Source: Pholiota molesta
Lineage: Eukaryota; Basidiomycota; Agaricomycetes; Agaricales; Strophariaceae
DNA length: 64,000 bases
Assembly: GCA_014925825.1 (NCBI GenBank)
Contig: JACGCK010000044.1
Location: 186,001 to 250,000 of the forward strand
Reading direction: 5' to 3'
Shown: positions 1-13,602 of the stretch, in pieces
Layout: the number at the start of each line of letters is the position of its first letter
How positions within the stretch are numbered: the first letter of the stretch is position 1
The notes under the pieces: generated by a model
Seen by the model: only the letters and a program-made list of their open reading frames with translations
Told to the model about the DNA's origin: nothing
Databases searched by the model: none
Made by a program: the position numbers and the translations under genes

Positions 1-736
<736 letters not shown>

Positions 737-1106
737 TTCCGGGTCAGATTTGAAAGTTGGACAGAGGTTATATCGGCATGGTTGAAGATTTACTCCAACC
801 ATGTATTTAGTATTAATATATTGGCAAAATAGTATGATAATGGGTAATTGGGTGTTTAGTTTATTCAAACCTGCTGCATCTTAAGTTTTAACTCGGTTTT
901 AACTGACTGGATATTGGACATTGGCTAAACATGGATTCCGATCTTGTATACGATCTCTACATACGATGACAGTGAAGACTCGGATTGTCGATTTGATATG
1001 ATATCAGGTGGCTATAATTGGAACTCACTTTTGGCCAAGAGCCTTGCAAGAGCCCTCTTGGCGAACTAGCGCCGAATCCTGTGTATTGTTTAAATGGCGC
1101 CGCAGG
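737..1106. other. AT-rich intergenic stretch
   Basis: No gene, RNA or repeat seen between the mannosidase stop codon and the minisatellite. It presumably holds the mannosidase 3' untranslated region. Confidence 0.5.
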
Positions 1107-1866
1107 CCCGAAAGATTAGATGCCTGAGCCGAAATTGAGATAAAATTTTTAAGCAAGAAATAGAACTCTACCCAAAAATTGGATCCCTGAGCTGTTGTCA
1201 AGAGAGGACGCGAGTCAAACGCGTTGAGCTCTCCCGAAAGATTAGATCCCTGAGCCGAAATTTAGATAAATTTCTTGAGCAAGGAATGGAACTCTACTTG
1301 AAAATTGGATGCCTGAGCTGTTGTCAAGAGAGGACGCGAGTCAAACGCGAGAAGCTCTCCCGAAAGATTAGATCCCTGAGCCGAAATTTAGATAAATTTT
1401 TTAAGCAAGAAGTGAAACTCTAGTATAACTCTACCCAAAAATTGGATGCCTGAGCTGTTGTCAAGAGAGGACGCGAGTCAAACGCGTTGAGCTCTCCCGA
1501 AAGATTAGATCCCTGAGCCGAAATTTAGATAAATTTCTTAAGCAAGAAATGGAACTCTACCCAAAAATTGGATGCCTGAGCTGTTGTCAAGAGAGGACGC
1601 AAGTCAAACGCGAGAAGCTCTCCCGAAAGATTAGATCCCTGAGCCAAAATTTAGATCAATTTCTTAAGCAAGAGATGGAACTCTACCCAAAAATTGGATC
1701 CATGAGCTGTTGTCAAGAGAGGACGCGAGTCAAACGCGAGGAGCTCTCCCGAAAGATTAGATGCCTGAGCCGAAATCTAGATAAATTTCTTAAGCAAGAA
1801 ATGGAACTCTACCCAAAAATTGGATGCCTGAGCTGTTGTCAAGAGAGGACGCGAGTCAAACGCGAG
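1107..1866. repeat. Minisatellite: about six 126-base units, each a dimer of 63-base halves
   Basis: The marker GAGCTGTTGTCAAGAGAGG recurs six times; its GCTG starts at 1191, 1317, 1454, 1580, 1706 and 1832. Spacing is 126 bases except one interval of 137, caused by an 11-base insertion near 1425. Each unit splits into two 63-base halves. One begins ATTGGATGCCTGAGCTG and the other ATTAGATCCCTGAGCCG, so an older 63-base unit was duplicated, diverged and then amplified as a dimer. 63 and 126 are multiples of three and no stop occurs in the forward frame of the last units. An open frame therefore runs 1549-2073 (units read ...PKIGCLSCCQERTRVKRE...). It overlaps the start of the next gene in another frame and is probably not a real gene. 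Confidence 0.9.
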
Positions 1867-2035
1867 TCGCGAGGATGGGCAGGGGTGAAAGTTTACATAA
1901 TCAATTATTCCGGTGACCCGGCGCTGTATCTCGGTCGCAGATCACGACAAAGCGCAATGTCGCTTATAGACCGACTACGACATATATACAGTCTAAAATT
2001 TCACCACCATCCGTTCTCTCTCTCCATGCCCCACC

Positions 2036-5000
2036 ATGAATTCCACTCCCATACAACCAGAGCGGACGAATGAATCGGAAACTTTGGAACTCAAAACAAA
2101 GAAAGACACGGAGGACTCGAAGAAACAGGCGAAGAGGTCTCAGAGAGGCGAGCAATCGTCTGGTTCAGCATCCACTTCGTCGACGTCTTTGGAGGAACTC
2201 AAATATGCATGGCTCCTCCCAATGCTCACGTTCATCGAAAACCACTTCGCGTGGGTCTCTCGAAACCTGACCTGGACGCAAATCAAGCCCGTCATTCGGT
2301 GTGCACTGGTAGCCTGGATTTCGACGGTGTTATTCGTTATTCCAGCTGTTGAGCGCAAGATGGGTACAGTGCGTATCTTATTTCTCCTGCTTGTACATCG
2401 CTCAATATGATTTCGCATATAACAGGCTAGCTTTCTTATCCTCGTTGGTTCGTTATGTGGTGTTTATGGTAACATTACTACCATCTAATCACCTTATTAG
2501 CTGCACTCCTTTCTCCTCCGAGCGATCCGTTCATTGCCGTTCTGGAACGGGAGATACTCATTGTGTTATTCGTTAACCTAGCTTGGGCGTGAGTCTACAT
2601 CGACATTCCTTTCGGTAATCGTATGTGACCGTTTGTCTAGATGGGCGTGCCTGGGTATCTTCCTAGCAAACTTATCTCGTCGCGTACACGACCCCACAGC
2701 CACGTTTCCAGTCGCTATCACTGGTCGCTATGTTGAGGCAGCGGTAAGCACAACTTCAATCGGCTTGCCATTATACACCGTTCACTCAAGTTGTTCACCC
2801 GATAGCCCAGCATCATCATGGCGATCTTTGTGTTCTTCGGGAGCGCATTTTATCTATACATCAAAGCTCGTCAAGGCCCTGGTCCATATATCTTTCCCTG
2901 TGTTTTTGGTTGCATATGTCTTGGTATGTCTTCCCTTTACTTTCATATATTTCCTCAGGAGTGTTCACATCCATGTACCCACATAGATATCACTTTGACG
3001 ACTGCCGCCCTCTTCCCATACCCATACTACCTCGTCGGCCGTTCGATCTCCGTCCCTATCACTATGCACAGCGCTATAGCCCTTTTGGCGTCAATATTTT
3101 TCTTCCCATCGTCAATATCTGCAATGTTCACTACCCGCCTCTCCGAAGTCCTCTCTCCGATGCTTGCTAATCTTAGAATGCACCGCACGCTGTTATCTGA
3201 CACGCTCTCCTCGCCGTCTTTCCCTGCGAATCTTACTGCAATGCGTAGTGAGACCAAAAAGGTCGAGGCCGCGCTCATCCCCGTTGCAGCCGCTGCCCGC
3301 CTGCTTAAATCAGATCTCATCTACGGCAGGTACTCCCCAGACGATTTCCGTACTTTTCAAGCCTTGTTCAGGCGGATGGCCGGGCGGGCGGATGGGCTGG
3401 CGGTCTACTTCGGCTTGGTGGATCCGGCCAGGGAACGCTTTCTGGGCACGGCCAATCCTACACCCGCTGGGACTGCGCCTGGTACGCCTCGTCGTGGGCT
3501 GTCAAGAGCGACCTCCCGCGCACCGTCGGTCGAACGGGAGTCAGACGGCAGGCATGGCGATTCGGATGGGGAGAAAGCCTCGCCCACTTCGCCGTCGAGG
3601 ATCGTTGGCTCAACATCGCTTCCGAATACGAACAGACCGCGATCCACTACGTCTGCCGACCCGCGAACGCCGCCCAAGTCGGTGACGCACTCGCGCTCGC
3701 ACTCCCATTTCCATCTGCACAATCCTTTATCCCGAGTTTTGAGCGGCCCATCCCAGCCCCACCATCACCCCCACCATCATCATCATCATCATCACCTACT
3801 TCATTCGTCGCTGTTGTCCCTTGCCCGCGCAAAGGCGAAGAAGCCGGAATATGCGGTCGGGACCTTCGAATCGCAGCGGTATCTGAATTTAGAAATGACG
3901 CGGTTGCACGATCCAAATGAGGAGGAGTATACGGAGAGGACGGTGGAGCTCTTGAAGGAAAGGTTCGTGCATTCTATATTCTATTTTCATCTTGCACATC
4001 GAGTCGTTTGGATCAGTACTAATGGTGCCGGATTTGTCTTGTCTTGAAGGAGTCTATTCACCTTCTAACCTCCCTCCCATCACTTTCCCTTTCCGAAGCC
4101 CATTCATGATGCAATTGCTGACCTTTTGCAACCCGATAGCTGCGACCCACTCCTCGAAGTATGCCAGACGGGGATGGAAGCCACCCAGAAGTGGTTTGGA
4201 ACCGTACACAGCGGACGACTGCAGTATCTGTTGGGGATCAAACAGGCCGAAGCGAAGAAACGACAGAAGGAAAGGTTGGCTGCGATTAAAGAGGTTAGGG
4301 ATAAGGTCCAGCAGCAGCTCGACGAGTTTAAGGAGATCAATAGGTTTGTTCGAACCCTTCTATCCATTTTTTGCATCGTATTGACTTGTATATGTTTCTG
4401 CTTTCATCCTCGCATCCATCTCTCGCATCCATTCTCGATCCACTTCTAAAGGCATGCCGTTTTGGAACCATATCGATTAGCTTTCGAACCAGAAGGGTAC
4501 TACTCGCGACCCCCGTCCCGCCCGACATCGCCTGTCCATGGCGCCTCATCGCCACCCTCTCCCGACCAGAGCGGGCCTCAATTCTCCAGCTTCCATGGCG
4601 TGGACGGCAATAACTCGGGCGGTGCACCAGCCACGCCGGAGAAGGATAACACCCAAGAGCGAGATGGCGATATCAGAGAAGAAGATAGGGACTGGAGGCG
4701 GTACTATGTTATGCCGCCGCATCGATATTTGTTCAACTGCTATGTGTATCAGTATAATCTGATACAGATCGCGGGCATCGTTATTGAAATGGTGCGTGTA
4801 TCTGTTGTACTTTTCTTTATCTGGTTGGAATCGCCGAACAGCTTAGCTTCTACTAAAACGTTCATCTCTTCCCTTCTTTTCTTTGCTCTATTTCCTGTCT
4901 AATGCGCTGAATCCTGATTACTTTCGTCATATTCTGCCAACTTAGCTCGACGAAATTCTCCGACTGGAAACCGAACGCCCTGTCTGCCGACTATGGACGC

Positions 5001-7282
5001 CTGCGCAGCGCGTTTTCCTCTGGCATCCAGGCCAAATACCTGGAGGCGTTGAACATCTATCAGACGACGAGGATCCTGGTACGCTTTTCGTCCTTATGGT
5101 TCCTGAAAACATTGTCTCATTAATGCCGCCCACTATAGATGTAATCCAAGGACTACACAGCAGGAGATCAGTCAATACCCCTTCTGGCGGCTCTCCTCCA
5201 TCCACGCCGCCCAAATTCGTTGACCATGATAGCAGTAATGCGGATCTTGGCCTTACGCGGAAGAGGGATCCTGATGCGCTTCCGCCGCGTAATCTATTCG
5301 AAACCATGATGAGGCTGCTGCACAAATTTGCTATGGGCCTGGCCACAGGGAACACTGTGTTTTCGCTGAAGGCCGGCGCGTTAACTGTTATTTTGTGTCT
5401 CCCGAGTTTCATCAAGCACACTTCGACGTTCGCTTATGGTACGTGTTTTTTTACAATAGGCCATACTTCTATACTCCTGATTGGAAGTATTGCGTATGTG
5501 TCGTATGTTACGACGCCCCGTTAACTTTTATTCCTGTTTCTTACAGAAAACCGATTTGTTTGGGCTATGTAAGCGTTTCGTAGTTTTGGATTTAAATGCA
5601 AAACATTGTGCTGATATGCTCCCAGATTTATGGGGCAGTTAACGCTTGCACGATTTCGGGGAGACACTACCTTCGTGCTGACAGCCAGAATTATCATGAC
5701 CTTCTTCGGCGGTCTCACTGGGATGGTTATGTGGTACGTTAATCCCTCCTTCAGCCACATGGACTTGTCACCTGAGTTGTACAAAATCTCGACAGGTATA
5801 TCTCTGCCGGTTCCGGGCACGGTAGTCCGTATGGTTTAGCTGCTGTTGGTCTCGTTGTCTACCCCTTCTTCGCCTTTGCGAGACTCTATTGGCCCATTCC
5901 TCCGATGTCAAATATCGTATTTTTCCTCACTGCTATGTTGGTATGCCGATTTTTTATCGTCGGTTTTGAACAGCTCTAATGTCGGAGAATTGCATAGGTC
6001 ATCGGATATTCATATCAGGATACGCACATTGTTGTTCCAGGCGCGCCTGGTTTCGGATTTCCAGTATTCTGGGTACGTGAAGTGATTGAAATTGGCTTAT
6101 TTATTCTTATTTATCACGCTTATCAGAAACGATTCGTGTTGGTAACAGTAGGCGTAGTCGCTGCTTTGTAAGTTCTGTTCATTCGCCGAACTATAGCGTT
6201 CACTGAATTCCGCATGAATCAACAACATTTTCTATAGCATTGCATCATTCCTACCACCATCAACTACAATCAGGCGCTATCAACGTAACCTGCTTGCTAC
6301 TACCATGGCGCAGATGGGCGCTATCTACTGTGACATCCTTTCCTTCGCAAACACAAAACAGGAACCGGAGATTCAAAATATTGTTTCGAGCCTTATTGCG
6401 CTCCGTAATAAACTAAAGAAATCAGCAACTCTGAACACGAATGTCATCTATGAGGTGCGTTTCCATGTCGTGGATTCTATCCAGTATTTTGAAGTTGCTT
6501 TGGCTTTAGTTTTCATTGCGAGGTCGCTGGCCAGCCGAACGGTATCAAAAAATTGCTGATCTACAGATGTAAGTCAACGCTTTGATCTAATCGATATTTG
6601 TTTGTGCTCATCGCCAGTCCTGACTCAGGGCTCTTGCGTATTCCTTGTCACATCTCATGTCCGTTATCGAGCACCTTGAACCATCATGGGCTCGTGCCTT
6701 CCTCCAGCGAACGCGATTCATGGATCCCGGTTTTCAGGGCGATATTCTAGCCGTGATCTGTGCGTCTTGATTATTTGCCATCTCGCCTCCGACCATAACT
6801 TACGCTTGCTATTCTAGCTATGATTTCATTGTCCTTGCGTACAGGAGCGCCTCTCCCTCAGATAACTCCGTGCCCTCTCATCGATCGCTTTACGCTTAAA
6901 TACCATGGACTAGACGTGATACACAAAGATTCAGAGGAAGATTACGGCCTTCCGAGAACACTTTCCCTCGACACCTTGCGAAATGAACAATACTTGTACG
7001 TATAACATGCTTAGTATGTTTGCTTCTGCTCAACACGCTACATACAGGATGTTCTCCGTTGGTGTATCCACTGCGTACGGGATCATTAATCGCCTCGATC
7101 AGCTCATGCTGGCTGTAAAAGAGATTGTGGGCGAACAATACCATATTCACGGTGTAGGCTTTGTGGTGCAAGGAGCCCCCGGCTTCGATTTCGGAGCAGG
7201 CCTGAATGGCAAAGGATACGGAGCGCTGAGAAGCCCAGGAGTTGAGCTCGGTGAGAGGACTAGTACGGTTCATTTTGATTGA
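2036..7282 (+). CDS. Aromatic acid exporter (ArAE/FUSC-like) family multi-pass membrane protein
   Basis: Member of the fungal ArAE_2 group: putative ER or plasma-membrane transporters with two membrane blocks separated by long cytosolic loops. The gene has roughly 20 exons with short GT-AG introns and about 1,050 codons. The start at 2036 opens a Ser/Thr/Lys-rich leader, then the N-terminal six-helix block: WISTVLFVIPAVE, NLAWACLGIFLANLSRR and GPGPYIFP...CLDITLTTAALFPYPYYLVG, the last spliced across 2923-2986. A loop encoded near 3430-3850 is Ser/Pro rich and carries a histidine run (PHHHPHHHHHHHH, near 3760-3800). The second membrane block contains ARIIMTFFGGLTGMVMWY, SGHGSPYGLAAVG, VPGAPGFGFPVFW and KRFVLVTVGVVAALIASFLPP. 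The C-terminal region ends with ...ERTSTVHFD at 7282. No break was found. Substrate unknown. Confidence 0.85.
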
Positions 7283-7922
7283 CAGATCCTAGTCTGGTCG
7301 CGGTCATGGCTTCATTAAAAGTAGTGTGCACCTCATACCTCTAGAATAGTAGAAATATTAGACATTCTGGTAATCTCAGGGTCGTGGTAGGAGATTTCAC
7401 ATGCATTTCACATACATATGGTGTTTGTGGTGTGGATTCTTCCTTACTCTCGTATCACAAGAGCCTTAATTGTGACCTGGTAGCTCCCCTGCTTATTCTA
7501 GGGCAACCACAACTGCACAGCTACGCAATATGGTTGTGGCGACAGGTATGCGAGGTCATTGCGCATCGAATGGTGCGTTTGAATCCGTTATTCGTCAAGA
7601 ATATTTGCCATAAAAGGAACTGAGGACGGGATTGCATGATTATCGCCAATACACTTGGCACATGACTATATTTTTTAGCCGTCGCGAGCTTGAGATTCCA
7701 GGAGATTCCGTAGAGATTCCATGAATTCCTTTGGATCTAAAGTTTAGACTATAAATGAATCTGAAAAGAGTTCCGAACAATGACACGCGTTTGTTTTCAG
7801 GAACTCCAGGACGCCACTGGGAGATTTACAGCCCTTAAAAACTTAAGATAACGCGGCCATGGCTGAGTTACGTTCTAAATTGTCCCCGTGTCGATTCGCC
7901 TTCCACGGACGTCACAAAAGCC
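7283..7922 (+). promoter_or_regulatory. Intergenic region with TATA-like box before the DUF6534 gene
   Basis: No coding signal. A TATAAAT sequence at 7750-7756 lies about 170 bases before the chosen ATG at 7923 and could be the core promoter. The rest is the 3' flank of the transporter. Confidence 0.35.
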
Positions 7923-9510
7923 ATGGCCTCAACGATTCTATACGTCCATGTTGACCTCAGTAACACGATCGGAGCATTGGAGATCGGTTCCCTCTTCGCA
8001 ACTTTCATCTTTGGAATCGTCACTCTTCAAACGTACACGTACTACACGACATTTGGGAAAGATCCATGGTATTACAAGGCTCTGGTAAGTGATTGCTACG
8101 TATTTATAGGTGCTCTCAACTCAGGTGTTCATATAGGTCGCTTCGGTGTGGTATGCAGTTTTTCATGACGTCGGATTACTCGAACTCATCGTAAGCTTCA
8201 TGAATTCAGGCTTCTCGAAATTGGCCATACGATGGGTGTAAGCTATGAGATGTACCAAGACACTATCGTGCTATACGGGGAACCCCAACATCTTACCAAA
8301 TTTCGGGCTCTTGGGTCGACGACAGTGATTGGAGGCGTCATCACCCTGCTAGTACAGGTTAGTCGTAATCTGAGCTCAGCGTTAACCGTTCTGTAACGAA
8401 GCGTTCACACAGGGATTTTTTGCAATCCGTCTTTTCCAAGTTCTTCCCAAGCCATACTCATCTATCGGAATTCTCTGCGTCTTATTATCTTTGGTTCGCT
8501 GCGCTGCAGCTGTTTACCTCACTATTCAAGCTCTAACTTTCGCGAACGTAACGGAATATCGCGACCGTATGGGATGGCTAATCACCACACTCCTGGTCGT
8601 CGGTGCCGCAGTCGATGTGATCATAGCAGGTTCTATGCTATATTATCTTGCAAAAAAGCGAAATCAGGGATTGCAAAGGTCCGCACAATATTCGTTACTC
8701 TTTGTCTTGCGATATCTCATAACGGGGATCCATAGAATCGCTACTATCATAGATCGATTAATTGCCTACACAATACGTATGTCTTCAAATTCCTCTGCCT
8801 TAGTCGAGTAAATCTAATCGCATTCATAGGGACCGGGCTACTCACAAGGTAATCATGGCTTTAAGTGACCAGTCAACCGTATTCTTACCACATTTCTTAG
8901 TGTCGCAGCAGTAGCAATGCTTATCTGTGTAAGGCTCTTTTGCACAGGGTATACTATTCATAGTGCTGAATGAAATCTATCCTTAGTTTCAAACTATGCC
9001 TAACAACTGTGAGTTTTGGCTCTCATCCAATTCCTTTGATATCAAACCGTCTACCCCAACAGTTATCTGGTTGGCGATATACACGTTCCTTGCAAAGCGT
9101 AAGTTTTTTCCCTGACCCAAAAGACTACATATGCTGATATCACCGAGTGCAGTGTATTCCAATTGTCTGTTATCTTCGTACGGCGTTATCCTTTTTGGGG
9201 CTACCCTACAACTCACCAAGTTTCGCAGACTGAATTCACGGCAAGGTTTGAGGGATCAAGCTAGCATCTCTGTATTTTCAGAGCGTCACTCTCGTGGAAA
9301 AGGTTCACATGGAGGAGTGGTCACAATTGACCGATCGCGCATTGCGGTATGCATTCAATAATTGTTCATGTTCTCGCTATTGACTAGGTGTATTCCTCAT
9401 TACAGTTCAATGCTTCCCAATTAATTTCAATTGAGATGAAGACCACGACGGAAACTACACAAGATCATAATGCTGTCAATGATCCGAAGTCTGGTTTCAA
9501 TCAAGTTTGA
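7923..9510 (+). CDS. DUF6534-type seven-helix membrane protein
   Basis: A basidiomycete-expanded family of multi-pass membrane proteins of unknown function. The ATG at 7923 opens MASTILYVHVDLSNTIGALE, followed by the family's first helix LFATFIFGIVTLQTYTYY with its characteristic Q-x-Y-x-Y and KDPWYYKALV. Later exons give LVQGFFAIRLFQVLPKP (third or fourth helix), LVRCAAAVYLTIQALTFANV, GWLITTLLVVGAAVDVIIAG and IIDRLIAYTIRTGLLTSVAA. The last is the most conserved family signature (YTI-x-TG-LTS). A splice at about 9176/9230 gives NCLLSSLNSRQGLRDQ, the usual end of the domain. A hydrophilic tail ends at the TGA 9508-9510. Introns are short GT-AG. No disruption was seen. Confidence 0.85.
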
Positions 9511-11108
9511 ATCGCATCTTTCTGCTGGTTATAAAGTTTGATTTATGTAGGATTTATGTATACCAGTGTATTTCTCTCCCGAGTAAAAAGAGACTCCCGG
9601 CACATGCTACTGTCTCCAAGCGCCGACAGCCTCGACAATGCAAAAATTGCTTACCGAGATGCGACGAAGGCGAGATGATCCATATAGTGGGACTAACGAA
9701 ATCCCAGAAATCCCACTTTCTGGATTCCAGAACATGCCTGCAGATCCACTTTCTCGGGGGCGACCTCATGGCACGGAGGCGCAGTGGGTTTCATAGCCAT
9801 GTGCGCTTGCCGGAAATGGCTGATAGCGGGTTTGGCGGTAGAATCTGGGTTTGGGGCCCTTTTTGCAGGGCAGATAAAAGTTTCGATGAAAATCAACGTT
9901 GTCATCATTTTAATAGAGGTGATCATGATCGTACATACCCAAAATTTACGCGTTACAGTATCACTCGCTTGCCGTGATGTGGAATGCAGCGCCTTGCAGC
10001 GCCATGTCGCTCGCTCCCGATGAATGGAGTCCGCCCCTCGACTGGTTGTGTGTTCACTGTGTTGTCTTCTGAATCGGAAACAAAGTTGAAAGAGGAATGT
10101 TTCAGCCAAAGAATCGACAGTTACGTCGATCATTAGTTTTTCTCTCGAATGATATAGAGGCGCCTATGAAATGGGACCATTTTCCAGTTCAAGCTCAGAA
10201 CAATATACTCTGAATCAGCATATTCAAAGGATTTAGGCATAAGAGAAGTCTGAAGTAATCCGCAAACGCTGACCCTATCGATCTCGCTTTCTTTCAGAAG
10301 ACAACAGTTTCAAGATCATATGGTCAGAAGCAAGGCAGGACGCTCTGCGAATGTGACCTAAACATGTGTTAGTATACTAGCTTACTTCTGGACTGACACT
10401 TGTTAGCCTTCTCTTCGAAATCATGTTGACGACGCCACCAAAAGACTCCAGATACTGTCGAGAAACCCAATCGAGTCGGCGTGTGCACATGTACGAAGAT
10501 GAATGAGGATGATGGCTCGCCGGCTACCGGTTATTAAAATTTAGTCCTAAGATGGTGGCGTTGATCGACTTGTTCTACCACTTGTGTAGTCTCTTAGAAC
10601 AGACCTTAAAATCAGATGATAAGGCCCGGCAAGTTGGACTAGACTACCACTTGTGTTCAATGTTCATGATACTCGACCGGCCTTGAGCTTGTAGGCCGAC
10701 AGCGATCAGAAGCATAGTGCTTTCAGGAAAATTTCTCACCATCGACGACTATCGACGATCGGGATATGTACTTGAACTTGACTTATCGAACCCCACCATC
10801 AGACAGGAATTTCTGGATCCACTTGATCGCTGAATTCAACCCAAGATGAGTTTGATGAGAACACTGAGCCTTGGGATTTACGACACTTCAATGTGCTGCG
10901 GGGAACTGGCGTAGGGTAGGGGTATATTTAAATTTTACTGACAATTATAAACGAACAAAGGGGCGTATACGTGTGTGGGCGGTAAGTCATAAGTTAAATG
11001 GCATTTCGTATATTCTAGCTCTTGGGTCTTCGCGCGCGGTACTGTCTGGATTAAGAATTAGGTAGTAGTAGCGTGCAAAGGTGGGTCAAGTAGCGCGTGA
11101 AATGCCGC
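9511..11108. other. 1.6 kb intergenic region without recognised gene
   Basis: Short open frames on both strands (longest about 150 codons near 9507-9977 and 9693-10133) show no family signal or exon-like continuity. The motif CTACCACTTGTGT occurs twice, near 10575 and 10645. Nothing else is supported. Confidence 0.5.
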
Positions 11109-12094
11109 TTAGGAGATAGGGATGGACATCTCCATATCAGGAGCCATAGCGAATGCTTCGTACAAATATATCACGCCAAATAGCAAGAACAGGATGGACC
11201 CGCCAAACGTCACTAGATGTGGTGGTAGTGGTAAGTCGACGATAGGTTGGAAAGAAGAACCAACATACCATGCTTAACGGATATTTTTGTAGATACATAT
11301 CGGCCGCCAATTACGGCCAGCGCGGTACAACACGAGTGGCCGACAACGGTTCCGATGGTCACAAGGTAGACATTCTGTAAAATTAGCGCAAGTGTATTTA
11401 GCTTTATATATTGGAATATGTGGGGAAACCAAAACGTACATGCGCTGCACCCAGGCAATTGTCGCAATCTGACTCCTGTCTCCCCACTCGCCGAGGAAGG
11501 TGAGTATAAACGCTTGGACAAACACGGGCCAAGGAGGAGGCTGCAGAAATTGCGCGTTCCCTCTGCCCAGGTCGTCTTCGATGCAGAGCGAGATGTCGGT
11601 CGGCGCGGGGACACGGGGCCGTCACTGTGTGCATCTTTATTCCGTCCACCTTCTTCCATCTCTTCTAGCGGGATGATATGCCCGTCTGGCGTGGCGCTGG
11701 GTAAGCCCGTCCCGTCATGCACAGCATCGTCGTCCTCAATCTCCTCCTCCGCCTCGCGCATCTCCTCCTGGATCTTGTCGTTGCCCCCCTTCATCTGCTT
11801 CGCCTCAGAGAACATCTTGGCGCCGAAGACGAGGAAGAGGACCGCTGCCGCAAACTGGGTCCAACTGCGGGGTATGAGTGTTGGGAGGAGGTGGCCCATG
11901 GCCGCGGAGAGGATGGACATGACAACGAGCGAGCCAAAGGCTCCGGCGAAGACGACCATCCGCGGATGGCGCATAGCCAGAATGGCGGCGATTAGGAACG
12001 TCTTGTCGCCAATTTCAGAGAATATGATCATGGCAAAGGACTGCGCCAGCGCTTGGAAGCTGCTTTCCACCTGGTCACTCGTCGAACTCGCCAT
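11109..12094 (-). CDS. GDT1: GDT1/TMEM165 family (UPF0016) Ca2+/Mn2+ transporter
   Basis: Golgi-type cation transporter that supplies Mn2+ for glycosylation and takes part in Ca2+/pH homeostasis. The start at 12094 gives MASSTSDQVESSFQALAQSF, then the first signature EIGDKTFLIAAILAMRHPR (E-x-G-D-K-T), helices to KMFSEAKQMKGG, and an acidic loop EEMREAEEEIEDDD. The second half is in other exons: VFVQAFILTFLGEWGDRSQIATI holds the second E-x-G-D-R-S motif. It is followed by NVYLVTIGTVVGHSCCTALAVIGG and a last exon VTFGGSILFLLFGVIYLYEAF ending at the stop 11109-11111. The frame changes between the acidic loop and the second motif (about 11521-11640). I could not place a good intron there, so a splice site or a one-base difference is unresolved. 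Confidence 0.85.
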
Positions 12095-13169
12095 GGCTAT
12101 AATGGTGAAGGTTATAAGGCATTGTTACAGTCGAGTTGAGAGATAGACACGCCTTCTCTTCGGCCCAAGGTATATGTTGAAAAGTAAAGTGAACATCATC
12201 CAGGGTCAAGCGCACTGACAGCGAAAAGCAAACCACGTGACTCCAGCTGTCATTTTGCTATTTTAGCGCGACGCGCGTGGCAACGCGTGGGTGGCGTGTA
12301 GGCACAATGTAGGCAGCGCTCTCACTACTCACTACCGGCCCAGCTTTCATTTAATATCCAAGCCCAATCTCGACACTAGCATCACACAAAACTCTGGGCT
12401 CGTTATTTCTCCGTCTGAACTTGGTCTAGAATCATATATTCAAACACTTGCCACACACGCAATCGGATTCATGATGACTTCGTACATCGTTATTGTATTC
12501 CTCAATCCATTTAAATTGCAAAGAGTGACCGTGTAAGATTGTAGATATACTGTCCAAGTGAGAATTAAGTTGACTTAACCCACATAGTCCAAAGGTCCGT
12601 GAAATAAATGATGGAGCGCGCAATGACCAGATCACTCTTGTCCGAGGACATCTTCCTCCTGAAACACGGCAGGCAATGTTCCCGGATGGGCTATGTTCAT
12701 AGTATACATAGCCAGTACAACCATAGCCCGTTCAAAACATCTAGCGATTTGAGAACATATTGTTAGCTGATCGGCAACGCAGATATCCACGGATAAGATG
12801 AACGCACTGAACAAAAGTTGGTTGTTAATTATCCGCCACCCGCCTGCGGGCATTGGTTTCTTTGCGTGGCCCAGCGTGGCACCGGCGTGCACCGGCGTGT
12901 GTAAGCGTGCACGCTGGAATGTCAGGCGTGGGGTCGGCGTGGGTCGGGCGTGGGTCGCTCTATGAGACAGGCTCCGCGCGCAGGCGGCGTACACTAGTCA
13001 GACAGGGCTCCTCTTCCTGCGCCCGCACCCAATCCACCTCCCTCGGGAGTCGGCGCACCCTCCTCCACCCCACCGGCTCCAGCTCCAGCGCATCCGCCTT
13101 CCATGTTGCTTCCATGCCTGCGCGAAGTACACGCGCGGCCGCGCGTACCCCAGCCTCTCGGCGAACGCC
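12095..13169. other. Intergenic region between divergent genes
   Basis: Upstream DNA of GDT1 (leftward) and of the small gene at 13170 (rightward). 12840-12960 is GC-rich with GGCGTG repeats (GCACCGGCGTG twice in tandem near 12880). Open frames here look spurious. No recognised site. Confidence 0.4.
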
Positions 13170-13576
13170 ATGCGCTTTATCACTCCTGTTTCCGTGGACA
13201 AGGCTGTCCTCGATTATCTGAAGGACACTGTGAGTCGCCATCCTCCGTTGCTCTCAATGAATCAATCGATGAAGACTGTTTTGAAACAGACTGCCCAATC
13301 GTCTTTAGCAGCCCGAATTATAGCTGCTCTTGAAAAGTCTAATGACCTCGCCGTTAAGATCTTCGCAAGGTACAATATATTTGCTTGTCGATGCTGTTGT
13401 TTACAAACAGCGCTGGAGTAAGAGTTAAGGAAAATACGTTCAATGTTCTATTGCGTAGGTATGGAAAGCAGCGAAGGCCTTCAGACAAGACGGGAATGGA
13501 GTATTTAATCTACAAATTGAGGACCGATATCGCTAGAAATACATCAAGTTCAAATGAGTGTGGCATATTCCATTGA
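13170..13576 (+). CDS. Small hypothetical protein with plausible short introns
   Basis: Not recognised. The exon MRFITPVSVDKAVLDYLKDT ends at a consensus donor (GTGAGT at 13230). Splicing to the acceptor near 13289 continues TAQSSLAARIIAALEKSND in phase. A second GT-AG pair (donor about 13370, acceptor about 13410) continues AGVRVKENTFNVLLR. Reading then runs to the TGA at 13574-13576, possibly with one more in-frame intron of about 78 bases. About 75-105 residues, helical and not membrane-bound. In-frame codons exist upstream of 13170, so the true start may be further 5'. The coherent splice phases argue for a real gene; function unknown. Confidence 0.4.
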
Positions 13577-13602
13577 TACCCCGATCGACTCTGGAGAAAG
13601 TT

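Noticed and set aside
1107..1866. CRISPR-like regular array
   Set aside because: Units are contiguous 126-base repeats without unique spacers, in a eukaryotic context; it is a minisatellite.
1549..2073. 174-codon open frame over the minisatellite as a gene
   Set aside because: It is kept open only by the repeat length being a multiple of three, is broken in earlier units, and overlaps the well supported transporter start in another frame.
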